From positions 1 to 64,000 of the forward strand of contig CAYWKU010000010.1 of assembly GCA_964459325.1 (NCBI GenBank): a DNA stretch of 64,000 nt, given 5' to 3'. This document shows, piece after piece, positions 35,272 through 43,575 of the stretch; position 1 is the first letter of the stretch, and each line of letters opens with the position of its first letter. A program made the translations under genes and the position numbers. The notes under the pieces were generated by a model. It made no database searches and had not been told where the DNA came from. It saw only the letters and a list, made by a program, of their open reading frames with translations. The stretch comes from CAYWKU01 sp964459325 (GTDB taxonomy: Bacteria; RBG-13-61-14; CAYWKU01).

Positions 35272-35847
35272 CTACTTTTTCTTTTTCATTTCTTTCTTGC
35301 CCTTCCCTAAGGAAATTTTCTGCCCGTAAGGCGTAATCTCCCTTATATCGTCACGCAGTATATCGTGGCAATGGTGGCACATGGCGGATACGTTTTTTTC
35401 CATCTTCTTTCCCAACTCCACCGCATCGCCGGTACCGAGCTCGCCATGGGCTTCGTTTATGGCCTTCAAGAGGTTTTCCGCGTAGTTATCGAATTGTCTC
35501 CGGTCTTCGGGTCTCTTGAAAAACTTCTCCTGCCTCAGGTCATTAAGGTAAGGCAACAGGTTTACGTAGAATCCCATGACTTTAAGGTGAGCCTTTGCGT
35601 CGTCTATTCTCTCCACCCGCATCATCTGGTTGGCAAACTCGTAATGCCAATACAACTCGTGCATTACTCCGTCGTAGGTAATTTCGCTGGCGGCGAAATC
35701 CGCCAACCCAAGCGATTGAAGGGTTGTCTCCTCCTCCGATTTTTCTCCCGATGAAAAAGCAAGCGTGAACACCCCCGGAACCACTCCGATTAACAGCGCC
35801 AAAACCGCCATTTTTAACACTTCCCTCTTCATGCCTTCAATTTTCAT
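35272..35847 (-). CDS. Cytochrome c'-like monohaem protein
   Basis: A 191-residue exported protein. A basic start and hydrophobic segment (about 10-30) form a signal or anchor. The mature part is all-helical, with a single C-terminal haem site Cys157-His-His-Cys160-His161, the layout of cytochrome c'/c-556 four-helix bundles. Proteins of this fold bind NO or act as electron carriers in the periplasm. The ATG has AAGGAGG at an 8-base spacing. The tail after the haem motif is unusually long and basic (about 30 residues). The neighbours do not indicate a redox partner. Confidence 0.75.
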   Translation of the reverse strand: MKIEGMKREVLKMAVLALLIGVVPGVFTLAFSSGEKSEEETTLQSLGLADFAASEITYDGVMHELYWHYEFANQMMRVERIDDAKAHLKVMGFYVNLLPYLNDLRQEKFFKRPEDRRQFDNYAENLLKAINEAHGELGTGDAVELGKKMEKNVSAMCHHCHDILRDDIREITPYGQKISLGKGKKEMKKKK

Positions 35848-35874
35848 CCTCCCGTCCTCCTTCGTTATGTCTCT

Positions 35875-36750
35875 TCAATAAAACCTGTTTTTAATTTGCG
35901 TGATGAAATCGGGGTCCGTACCGCAGCACCCCCCGACTATATCCGCGCCCGCTTCAACCATCCGGACGGCATACCCTGCGAACTCACCGGCGCCTATATC
36001 ATACACCAATTCCCCACCGCCGGCCCGCGGCTTCCCCGCGTTGGCCTGCACTATAATCGGCTTCGTAGCATACTTTTTCAACTCGCCGCTCAACTCCACC
36101 ATGTCGGCTGGCCCGATGGTGCAATTGGCTCCCACCGCTACCGCTCCGATTTCAGCCAGGTCCACGGCGACTTTTTCCGGCGAGTCCCCCATTATGGTAA
36201 AGAATCCCCGCTTAGTCCGGTTAAAGGTCATACTGGCCATTACTTCCAACCCGGTCTCCAGCGCCGCTTCCAGGGCCAGCTTCATTTCCTGAAGGTCGAA
36301 CATGGTTTCGATATGAATAATATGCGCCCCGCCTTCGGCAAGGGCAAAAGCCTGGGTTCGGAAGCCTTCCCTGACTTGGCCCGCGTCGGCTTCTCCCGAA
36401 GGAGGCAACATGGCGCCGCAGGGGCCTATATCCCCAACCGCTATTTTAGCTTCCGAGCAAGCTTCGGCCACCCTCGCGGCCCCTTCCCGGTTTATTTCGA
36501 CGACCCTTTCCTCCAACCCATATTGGGCCAGCTTCATCGGATGGCCGCCGAAAGTGTTACTCTGTCCGGCATCAGCGCCGGCTTCATAATACGCCGCGTG
36601 AACTTCCCGTACTTTAGCCGGCTGCTCGACGTTCCATAACTCCGGAGCCGAACCGGAAGACATACCCCTTGCTATAAGCTGAGTTCCCAATCCACCGTCC
36701 CAGATGAGTGGTTTTCTTTGTTTCAGTAATTCAAGCAGTGTTGCGGCCAA
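35875..36750 (-). CDS. Homocysteine S-methyltransferase family protein
   Basis: A 291-residue TIM-barrel protein of the homocysteine methyltransferase (Hcy-binding, BHMT/MetH N-terminal) family. The start 'PLIWDGGLGTQLIARG', 'NTFGGH', 'VGDIGPCG' and the zinc cysteines in 'VGANCTIG' and Cys275-Cys276 of 'GGCCGT' are all present. It would transfer a methyl group to homocysteine from a donor such as a methylated corrinoid, betaine or S-methylmethionine. It is too short to hold the cobalamin and folate domains of MetH. It and the UROD-type protein at 23411 both suggest methyl-transfer metabolism, but they are 11 kb apart. Confidence 0.85.
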   Translation of the reverse strand: MAATLLELLKQRKPLIWDGGLGTQLIARGMSSGSAPELWNVEQPAKVREVHAAYYEAGADAGQSNTFGGHPMKLAQYGLEERVVEINREGAARVAEACSEAKIAVGDIGPCGAMLPPSGEADAGQVREGFRTQAFALAEGGAHIIHIETMFDLQEMKLALEAALETGLEVMASMTFNRTKRGFFTIMGDSPEKVAVDLAEIGAVAVGANCTIGPADMVELSGELKKYATKPIIVQANAGKPRAGGGELVYDIGAGEFAGYAVRMVEAGADIVGGCCGTDPDFITQIKNRFY

Positions 36751-36876
36751 TCTTCAGAACCTCACTTATAGAATTAACCAAGATTCCTTATCAAGGGTAG
36801 CACATCTTGACCGCCGGGTAGCTTACGGTGGGCAAAAGACCTGAGAGCGTCTATTACCTTCCGGGCGCCGACCGTA

Positions 36877-36916
36877 TTCTCATGTAACCCCCGGGAGCGG
36901 TCAAGGTGTGAAACAC
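36877..36916. repeat. Copy of the CGGGAGCGGTCA intergenic repeat
   Basis: The 200-base gap between the homocysteine methyltransferase and acyl-CoA dehydrogenase genes contains GTAACCCCCGGGAGCGGTCA followed by AGGTGTG. A near-identical sequence in inverted orientation lies at 29468-29495. No gene is seen in this gap. Confidence 0.5.
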
Positions 36917-36951
36917 GCCTTTCTCCTTATCCGGGTATCTTGATTATAGAA

Positions 36952-38115
36952 TTAATACTTTTTCATCAATTCCCTGGCTATAATCATCCGCTGTACCTGG
37001 CTGGTTCCTGCGCCTATCTCCATCAGCTTAGCGTCCCGCATGTACCGTTCCACCGGAAATTCCCGGGTGTAGCCGTAGCCTCCGTGAATCTGGATGGCGT
37101 CCAGGGCGGCGCGTGTGGCCACTTCGCTGGCAAGCAGCTTGGCGGAGCTGGCCTCGAAAAAAGACCCTTTGCCCATATCGATGTTCTGTGCGGTCTGGTA
37201 AACCAGCATTCGGGCGGCTTCGAGCTGGCAGGCCATGTCGGCTATCATCTTCTGTATCATCTGGAAATCCCCGATAGGCCTTCCGAACTGCTCCCTTTCC
37301 TTGACATACCTTATGCTGGCGTCAAGGGAAGCCTGTCCGATGCCCACGGACAATGCGGCGAAGGTGGTGCGTTCAATATTGAGGCCGTGCATCATCTGGT
37401 CCCAACCCTGACCTTCCTCACCCAGAATGTTTTTGGCCGGCACCTTGCAGTTATCCAGGTATATCGCCCCGGTGGGGCTGGCTCTCATGCCCATTTTCTC
37501 CATCGGCTCGCTGGTGCTGAAACCCTCGAAATCTCTCTCCACTATGAAGCTGGACAGGCCAGTCTTTCGGTCATCGCCGGTGCGGGCGAAAATGACGAAG
37601 GTATCGGCTACGGGCGCGTTGGTGATGAACATTTTGGAACCGTTGAGGATGTAATGGTCGCCCTTCTTTTCGGCCCGTGTCCGCAAACTCAGGGCGTCGC
37701 TGCCCGCGCTGGGCTCTGTCAATCCCCAGGAGCCTATCTTCTTCCCGGAGACCAGGTCTGGAAGATACTTTTGCCTCTGCTCGTCGTTGCCGGTTCTGTA
37801 GAGATTGTAGCTGCACAGGATGGCGTGAGCGCCCCATGAGAGCGCGGTCGAGGCGCAGCCGTAAGCAAGCTCGTCGAAAACGATGCACGCGCTGACCGAA
37901 TCGCCGTTGAAGCCGCCGTAATCCTCGGGAATCATTATCCCCAACAGCCCCAGCTCGCCCATTTTCGTATAGTTTTCCCGGGGAAAAGTACCGGAAATGT
38001 CGACGTCGTGGGCGATGGGTGAAATTTCGTTCTTTACAAACTCCTCTACGGTATTTCGGATGAGCCTGTGCTGTTCGGTAAAGTTAAAGCCTATAGTGTA
38101 CCTTGGTGCGGGCAT
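36952..38115 (-). CDS. Acyl-CoA dehydrogenase, isovaleryl-CoA dehydrogenase type
   Basis: A 387-residue flavoprotein of the acyl-CoA dehydrogenase family. It has 'WGLTEPSAGSDALSLRT' (FAD/acyl binding), 'KMFITNAPVAD', 'REQFGRPIGDFQ' and 'IQIHGGYGYTREFPVERYMRDAK'. The position that holds the catalytic Glu in short- and medium-chain enzymes reads 'IGAGTSQVQR', with no Glu, as in isovaleryl-CoA dehydrogenase. The substitute base is Glu248 in 'GLNIERTTFA'. It should oxidise a branched or long acyl-CoA, feeding electrons to ETF. No leucine-degradation partners flank it. The acyl-CoA synthetase at 39556 is the nearest acyl-CoA gene, on the other strand. Confidence 0.85.
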   Translation of the reverse strand: MPAPRYTIGFNFTEQHRLIRNTVEEFVKNEISPIAHDVDISGTFPRENYTKMGELGLLGIMIPEDYGGFNGDSVSACIVFDELAYGCASTALSWGAHAILCSYNLYRTGNDEQRQKYLPDLVSGKKIGSWGLTEPSAGSDALSLRTRAEKKGDHYILNGSKMFITNAPVADTFVIFARTGDDRKTGLSSFIVERDFEGFSTSEPMEKMGMRASPTGAIYLDNCKVPAKNILGEEGQGWDQMMHGLNIERTTFAALSVGIGQASLDASIRYVKEREQFGRPIGDFQMIQKMIADMACQLEAARMLVYQTAQNIDMGKGSFFEASSAKLLASEVATRAALDAIQIHGGYGYTREFPVERYMRDAKLMEIGAGTSQVQRMIIARELMKKY

Positions 38116-38341
38116 TTATTCCTCCTGATTTAATTCTGATAACAATTGTTCTCTCGTCAGGGAATATAGCTCCGAAGCACCGACATCGCAACGGCACACA
38201 AAGGGGAAAATACCTCCGGAGCGGAAGGTTAGTGCATACTAAATGACGGGAATATATTGAATTTTCGATGGCCGAATGGTAATATTTTGACAGTTGAAAG
38301 AAATATCGAACAAGCTCTATTTCAAAAGGAAAATAAAGCGA

Positions 38342-39493
38342 ATGCCAAAATTCTCAATTAAATGGAGTTTAACTTACTTACTTCTATTTCTTATTGTTAG
38401 CGTAAGTGCATCGGCGCAATCCTCCCTGTTGAATGTACAACAACACGGGGCTCAGCAAGTCGTGCTCAAACTCGACCACGGCGCCCCCTACGAAGTATAT
38501 CAACTGGATAACCCGCCCCGCCTTTTCGTATACATACAGGGCAGCGACATCAAAACCGACCGGATGGAATTGAAGGGCAAAGGAAAATACATACAACGGG
38601 CGAAGATACATCCCTTCGAGGGCAATTTCGGAACGGTAAGGGTGCAGATAGATATAGCTAAAGGTATGGAATACAAGGACTGGACCTCAAAAAACCAAAT
38701 TCATATATGGGTGGGCAAACCCTCTCAATCTCCTCCCCCCACCCCGTCTGAGCCTGAAAAAGCCGAAGCGTCCGGAAAGGAAGAAAAACAACCTCCGAAG
38801 CAGCCCTCACCCACGCCACAGCCTTCCAAAACGGGCGAGTATCCCAAAAAGCATGCCCCTCCAAGGCTGCTTAAACCGCCCGAAAAAATACGCGGCCGCA
38901 CGGTCATGCTGGCCACCAATTACGTGGACAGGCCGGGGTCGGATTCCCGGGCAAAGAAGCTGTTGGATATAGTGGTAACCGCCGGAGACCAGGCCACCGA
39001 GGTGGTTATAAACACCGACGGTCCGGTTCGCACTTTCGATGACTTTCTCCTTATCAGCCCCAAGAGGATGGTGGTCGATATTTTCGACGTAAAGGCCGAT
39101 TACATAAAGCCACAGTTGCATGTAGACTCCTCCGCCGTCAAGGACATCAGATGGGGCCCGCACCGGGATAAAATACGGGTGGTGGCCGACCTCGCTCCAA
39201 ATGTACCCAAAAACGTATACTACCGAGTGCAGAAACTTTCCTCGGGCATCAAAGTAATCATCTACCCGACCCTCACCATCGAGCAGGCCCCCCCATCCGA
39301 CTTTAAGGTCCACGACGTCCAATCCGGCGAAAACCTTCGCGAAATCGCGCTGAAATATTACGGAGATTCCAGGCCGTGGCGAAGGATAGTGTCATACAAT
39401 CGCGACAAATTGGCGGACCCGGAAGCCATACTCAGCTCGAACGGGTTATTGTACCCCTCTTCCAAGACCAGGCTTAGAATTCCGGTCAGGTAA
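38342..39493 (+). CDS. AMIN-domain protein with C-terminal LysM
   Basis: A protein of about 383 residues. A TTG at 38294 could extend it, but the ATG at 38342 is followed directly by a signal peptide ('WSLTYLLLFLIVSVSASAQ') and is preferred. Residues about 30-125 and 200-310 look like two AMIN domains ('FVYIQGSDIK', 'RMVVDIFDVKA'), separated by a Pro/Lys-rich linker. The C-terminus (about 322-380) is LysM-like ('VQSGENLREIALKYYGDSRPWRRIVSYNRDKL'). AMIN domains localise proteins at the cell envelope, often with PilQ or amidases, and LysM binds peptidoglycan. This is probably a periplasmic envelope anchor. Confidence 0.75.
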   Translation: MPKFSIKWSLTYLLLFLIVSVSASAQSSLLNVQQHGAQQVVLKLDHGAPYEVYQLDNPPRLFVYIQGSDIKTDRMELKGKGKYIQRAKIHPFEGNFGTVRVQIDIAKGMEYKDWTSKNQIHIWVGKPSQSPPPTPSEPEKAEASGKEEKQPPKQPSPTPQPSKTGEYPKKHAPPRLLKPPEKIRGRTVMLATNYVDRPGSDSRAKKLLDIVVTAGDQATEVVINTDGPVRTFDDFLLISPKRMVVDIFDVKADYIKPQLHVDSSAVKDIRWGPHRDKIRVVADLAPNVPKNVYYRVQKLSSGIKVIIYPTLTIEQAPPSDFKVHDVQSGENLREIALKYYGDSRPWRRIVSYNRDKLADPEAILSSNGLLYPSSKTRLRIPVR

Positions 39494-39555
39494 ATCGAAG
39501 AGGGCGGAATCCCGACATGGCGATTATATTGTAGTTACTTTTTGGGGGGGGAATC

Positions 39556-41355
39556 ATGGAATACAATAATCTCGCGGACATGTTCTGGAGCCAGGTGGAG
39601 CGCTACGGCGGCCGCACGGCACTGAAACACAAGGTAAATGAAACCTGGACACCGGTATCATGGATTGAATGGGCCGACATGGTCAGAAAAGTCGCCTCGG
39701 GCCTGACCGAACTGGGCCTGGAGAAGGGCGACAGGGTAAGCATTCTGTCCAACAACCGCGTGGAGTGGGTCACTACCGACCTGGGAACGCTTTGCGCCGG
39801 CGGAGTGACGGTGGGCATCTACGCTTCCAACCTGCCCAAGGAGGTGGCCTACGTTGCGGAGCACGCCGAAGCGCCTTTTATTTTCGTCGAAGACCGGGAG
39901 CAACTCGAAAAAGTGCTCGAGGTACGCTCCGAGCTGCCCAGGCTGAAGAAGATAATCGTCTACGACATGCCCGCCGATTTTGAGGATAGCGGCGTGATGA
40001 GCATGGACGAGCTCATGAACCTGGGCGCCGATAAAATGAAAGCCGGAAAGAGCAGGATGGAGGACGTCCGCCGGAACGTGTCCCGTGAGGATATGGCCCT
40101 GCTGATTTACACCTCCGGCACAACCGGCCCTCCCAAGGGGGCGATGCTCTCTCACGACAACATCCTGTGGACCGCCGATACCGGCATAAAGGCGTTGAGC
40201 ATCGGCGAAGACGATGAAACGCTGTCCTTCCTCCCCCTGGCTCACCTGCTGGAACACTTCCTTTTCTTCGGTACCATAATGCTGGGCGCCACCATCAACT
40301 TCGCGGAGAGTATCGACAGGATTGCCCAGAATATGCAGGAGGTAAGGCCCACGGTGATGGTGGGGGTGCCGAGGGTCTATGAAAAAATTTACGCCCGCCT
40401 CCGGAACATGGCCGACCGGAAGGGAAAGTTCGGGGCGGCGGTGTTCAACATCGCCAGAAACGCCGCCATAGAATACGCCCGCAAGGAAAGCCGGGGACAA
40501 CCCATCGGGGCGGGACTCGCAATCCGCCGAAAAATCGGTGATGTTATGGTTTTCCGCAAGTTGAAGAACATAGTTGGCGGCAACATAAGGTTTTTCGGCT
40601 CGGGTGGAGCGCCGCTTTCACCGGAGATTGCTGAATTTTTCTACGGCGCGGGACTGCCCATCATCGAAGCGTGGGGCATGACCGAAACAACCGCCCCGGT
40701 CACTATCACCCGGCCGGACATGATACGCCCCGGCGCTGTGGGGTCCCCTCTGCCGGGGGGTGAAGTTAAAATCGCGGACGACGGCGAGATACTGGTCAAA
40801 GGGCCAAACGTCTTTATGGGATATTTTAAAAATCCCGAGGCCACCCAAGAGGCGTTGAAAGACGGATGGATGTATACCGGCGACGTGGGCTACTTCGACG
40901 ACGAAGGCATGTTACACATCACCGACCGCAAAAAGGACCTCATTATCACCGCCGGAGGCAAGAATATCGCGCCCCAGAATATCGAAAACATGGTCAAGAC
41001 CGACCCCATCTTCAGCCAGATAGTGCTTATCGGCGACAGGCGGCCATACTGCTCGGCCCTCATCACGCTCAACGAAGAGGAAGTTCGCCGCGTGGCGGGC
41101 GAAAAGGGCCTGGACGAGGAGGCCGATTACGAACAACTTGTAAATAAGCAAGAAATAATCGAGGAAGTGGACAAGGCTCTCGCCGAAAAGAACAAGCATC
41201 TGGCAAGGTATGAGCAGATTAAAAAGTACCGGGTTATCCCTTACGACTTCAGCCAGGAGACGGGCGAGCTTACGCCCACCATGAAAGTCAAACGCAAGGT
41301 AGTAAACGAAAAGTTCCGTGATACGATAGAACAAATGTATGAGCCCGGCGCCTGA
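39556..41355 (+). CDS. Long-chain acyl-CoA synthetase (AMP-forming)
   Basis: A 599-residue ANL-superfamily enzyme of the FadD15/long-chain type. The P-loop-like 'YTSGTTGPPKGAMLSH', 'FFGSGGAPLSPEIAEFF', 'EAWGMTETTAPVT', 'GWMYTGDVGYFDDEGMLHITDRKKDLIITAGGKNIAPQNIE' and a C-terminal Lys within 'TPTMKVKRKVV' are all present. It forms acyl-CoA from a fatty acid, ATP and CoA. The start is ATG with a G-rich site. The downstream membrane protein gene lies 27 bases away. With the acyl-CoA dehydrogenase nearby it indicates fatty-acid activation and oxidation capacity. Confidence 0.92.
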   Translation: MEYNNLADMFWSQVERYGGRTALKHKVNETWTPVSWIEWADMVRKVASGLTELGLEKGDRVSILSNNRVEWVTTDLGTLCAGGVTVGIYASNLPKEVAYVAEHAEAPFIFVEDREQLEKVLEVRSELPRLKKIIVYDMPADFEDSGVMSMDELMNLGADKMKAGKSRMEDVRRNVSREDMALLIYTSGTTGPPKGAMLSHDNILWTADTGIKALSIGEDDETLSFLPLAHLLEHFLFFGTIMLGATINFAESIDRIAQNMQEVRPTVMVGVPRVYEKIYARLRNMADRKGKFGAAVFNIARNAAIEYARKESRGQPIGAGLAIRRKIGDVMVFRKLKNIVGGNIRFFGSGGAPLSPEIAEFFYGAGLPIIEAWGMTETTAPVTITRPDMIRPGAVGSPLPGGEVKIADDGEILVKGPNVFMGYFKNPEATQEALKDGWMYTGDVGYFDDEGMLHITDRKKDLIITAGGKNIAPQNIENMVKTDPIFSQIVLIGDRRPYCSALITLNEEEVRRVAGEKGLDEEADYEQLVNKQEIIEEVDKALAEKNKHLARYEQIKKYRVIPYDFSQETGELTPTMKVKRKVVNEKFRDTIEQMYEPGA

Positions 41356-41382
41356 ATCGCGCCCGGTTGAAAGGAATACCGA

Positions 41383-41832
41383 ATGAAAAAAACTTCCCGC
41401 CTGGTGGCTTTGTTTTTCGGCGCATTGTTGGTGCTGGCTTTTTTCCTCCCCTGGCTGGTTGGAGATTTGAAAATCGCAAAAGTCAGCGCCACCGGATACG
41501 AACTTTTCCGTGGTTACACTAATGTGATGGATGCGCTGGGGCAGAAGCCGGGGCTGGACATGTTGTTCCTCCTGGTCTACCCCTTCACCGGAGTTCTGGC
41601 CGTGGTGTTCAGCGGTATCATAAGGCTCCCTTACCTCACCCTTCTTTCGGCAATGGCCGCAATATCTTACACCGCCTTCAAAGCAGCCGACTGGGGTCTG
41701 GATACCGTACAGCGCTTTTCCGACAACTTCGGGCTGGGACTGTGGATTACCCTGGTCTGTACTCTGGTAATTTTCGTAACTTCGGTGCTCCAATCAGTAT
41801 CCGCGGGCAAAAAAAAGAAAAAGAAGAAATAA
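41383..41832 (+). CDS. Small polytopic membrane protein with poly-lysine tail
   Basis: A 149-residue hydrophobic protein with three or four predicted transmembrane segments (about 8-26, 60-80, 84-98 and 118-138) and seven consecutive lysines at the C-terminus, which should face the cytoplasm. No family is recognised. It lies in an apparent operon after the acyl-CoA synthetase and 26 bases before the glycosyltransferase start. It could support lipid or envelope assembly, but nothing in the sequence shows this. Confidence 0.65.
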   Translation: MKKTSRLVALFFGALLVLAFFLPWLVGDLKIAKVSATGYELFRGYTNVMDALGQKPGLDMLFLLVYPFTGVLAVVFSGIIRLPYLTLLSAMAAISYTAFKAADWGLDTVQRFSDNFGLGLWITLVCTLVIFVTSVLQSVSAGKKKKKKK

Positions 41833-41858
41833 CGTCGCTCCGAAAACGACAGCCTGAG

Positions 41859-42878
41859 ATGACTTCCGAAAAAATTTCCGTATTACTCCCGGCGCGCAAC
41901 GGTGAAAAATATCTCAAAACTGCGCTTAACTCGCTTTCCGGGCAAACTTATCGAAATTTTGAATGCATTGCCGTAAACGACGGCTCCACAGACTCCACCG
42001 CCGGGATACTCGATGCCTTCGCAAAGAAAGACCCCCGCTTCAAACCCTTTCATCGCCGTCCGGAAGGGCTGCCGGAGGCGCTCAACTTCGGCCTGGAGCA
42101 TTGCAGCGGCGAGCTTATCGCCCGCATGGACGCCGACGATATTTCCCTGCCCGAAAGGCTGGAGGCACAGCTTAACTTCCTGCGAATTCACCCTCAAATC
42201 GCAGCGGTGGGAAGCCTGGTGAAAACAATCCCCCGTCCCCGCAAATCTTCCGGTATGGCTCATTACGAGGAGTGGCTCAACTCCCTGGTGGAACCCGCCG
42301 ATATTGCACGGGAAATTTACGTGGAAAGCCCCCTGCCCCATCCGAGCGTCATGATAAGAAAAGAAGCTTTGCTCCGGTTGGAAGGATGGCGGAATTTCGA
42401 TGGCCCGGAGGATTATGATTTGTGGCTCCGAATGCACGCGGCGGGATTCGAGATGGGTAAAGTGCCGCGCGTGCTGCTCGAATGGCGCGACGAGCCGGGA
42501 CGTACGAGCCGTACTCAAGCGCGATATTCACTGGAAGCTTTCATCAATCTGAAAGTTCGTTATTTAGCCCGTGACCAAAGGCTGACCTCCAAAAGTATAC
42601 AAATATGGGGAGCCGGAAAAACCGGAAAAGCACATACCAAGGCTTTGAGGGCGCAAGGGTTGCAGGTATCCCGCTTCATAGACATCAACCCCCGCAAAAT
42701 AGGCCGCCACGCTCAAGGCGTCCCGGTAATCGCTCCCGGTGAACTGGGCAATCATGCGGAGGATTTTATCATCGGGGCCGTCGGAGGTCGCGGAGCCAGG
42801 GGAGCCCGTGAGGAAATCCGCGCGGCCCTCGAAGAGATGGGATTCCGCGAGGGAAAGCACTTCCTGTTTGTTGCGTGA
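41859..42878 (+). CDS. GT2 glycosyltransferase fused to a Rossmann-like domain
   Basis: A 339-residue protein. The frame opens at 41742, but the ATG at 41859 begins the natural GT2 start 'KISVLLPARNGEKYLKTALNSL'. The GT-A core (1-230) has 'AVNDGSTDST' and 'MDADDISLPERLEAQ' (DxD-type metal site), and 'GPEDYDLWLRMHAAG' carries the probable catalytic acid. Residues about 245-335 ('IQIWGAGKTGKAHTKALRAQG', 'FIDINPRKIGRHAQGVPVI') are a nucleotide-binding Rossmann-like domain of the kind found in PglD-type proteins. The fusion is unusual. It probably transfers a sugar onto an envelope glycan or lipid. Confidence 0.8.
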   Translation: MTSEKISVLLPARNGEKYLKTALNSLSGQTYRNFECIAVNDGSTDSTAGILDAFAKKDPRFKPFHRRPEGLPEALNFGLEHCSGELIARMDADDISLPERLEAQLNFLRIHPQIAAVGSLVKTIPRPRKSSGMAHYEEWLNSLVEPADIAREIYVESPLPHPSVMIRKEALLRLEGWRNFDGPEDYDLWLRMHAAGFEMGKVPRVLLEWRDEPGRTSRTQARYSLEAFINLKVRYLARDQRLTSKSIQIWGAGKTGKAHTKALRAQGLQVSRFIDINPRKIGRHAQGVPVIAPGELGNHAEDFIIGAVGGRGARGAREEIRAALEEMGFREGKHFLFVA

Positions 42879-42888
42879 GTACTTTCAG

Positions 42889-43082
42889 AGGCCGTTGCAA
42901 AACAGGCTTCAGGGGGAGAGAAGGCTTTTTTTCTGTAGCTCCCCGGGAATGTCTTTTCCAGACAAGGGGTTTTAACCCCTTGAAATTCAAGGGGCTGAAG
43001 CCCCTTGTCCATTCGGGGTTCTTTTTCGGCACGATGAAGGTCAACACATCCCAAACGAAAAATCATAATTCTGCAACGGCCT
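42889..43082. mobile_element. MITE-like element with 7-base target duplication
   Basis: Perfect 11-base terminal inverted repeats (AGGCCGTTGCA at 42889-42899 and its complement at 43072-43082) bound 194 bases. They are flanked by the direct repeat CTTTCAG at 42882-42888 and 43083-43089, consistent with target duplication. No protein is encoded. The interior carries two palindromes of the CAAGGGG family at 42961-43010. It is probably a non-autonomous element. Confidence 0.6.
42961..43010. repeat. Pair of CAAGGGG palindromes
   Basis: CAAGGGGTT-TT-AACCCCTTG at 42963-42982 and CAAGGGGC-TGAA-GCCCCTTG at 42988-43007, joined by five bases, inside the MITE-like element. The 317-base gap 42879-43195 otherwise holds only the element ends and the promoter of the response regulator gene. 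Confidence 0.8.
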
Positions 43083-43115
43083 CTTTCAGCATACATCCCG
43101 ACCCGTTATGAATTT

Positions 43116-43144
43116 TTGACATACCATGCGTTTGCTTTCATAAT
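43116..43144 (+). promoter_or_regulatory. Sigma-70 promoter of the response regulator gene
   Basis: TTGACA at 43116-43121, a 17-base spacer and CATAAT at 43139-43144, 51 bases upstream of the start at 43196. It is the strongest -35/-10 match seen in the window. Confidence 0.65.
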
Positions 43145-43195
43145 ACAAGATGTTATAATACCCGAAGTATATTACATGCATTCAAGGAAGTGAAA

Positions 43196-43567
43196 ATGGC
43201 CGAAGAAACGAAGCGTGTATTCATTATCGACGACGATGAGGAAATGCTTCAGATATCCAGGAGAACACTTGAAAAAGCGGGTTACGAAGTTGATACCTCT
43301 TCACACCCTATAGGAGTTACAGAAAGCATCAGGAAGTTTTCGCCTCACGTTGTGCTGGTGGACGTGATGATGCCCGCGCTCAAAGGAACGAAGGTAGTCG
43401 AAATACTGCGAAGATACCTCGAACCGCTCCCCCCGGTGCTTCTGTACTCAAACAAGTCTCCGGGTGAGTTAAAGGAACTGGTAATCGACAGCGGCGCGGA
43501 CGATTATATCTCCAAGACGGACGGGCCTTCCGCCCTGGTCAGAAAGGTGCGGGCGCACCTGGTATAG
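43196..43567 (+). CDS. Single-domain response regulator
   Basis: A 123-residue receiver. A GTG at 43190 is in frame, but the ATG at 43196 has AAGGAAG at proper spacing. Asp12-Asp14 form the acidic patch, Asp56 is the phospho-acceptor ('VVLVDVMMPALKG'), and 'YSNKSPGELKE' and 'YISKTDG' supply the switch Ser and Lys. It has no output domain. It has its own promoter and no kinase partner nearby. It ends 8 bases from the convergent Hsp70 gene. Confidence 0.9.
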   Translation: MAEETKRVFIIDDDEEMLQISRRTLEKAGYEVDTSSHPIGVTESIRKFSPHVVLVDVMMPALKGTKVVEILRRYLEPLPPVLLYSNKSPGELKELVIDSGADDYISKTDGPSALVRKVRAHLV

Positions 43568-43575
43568 AAGGTTCT

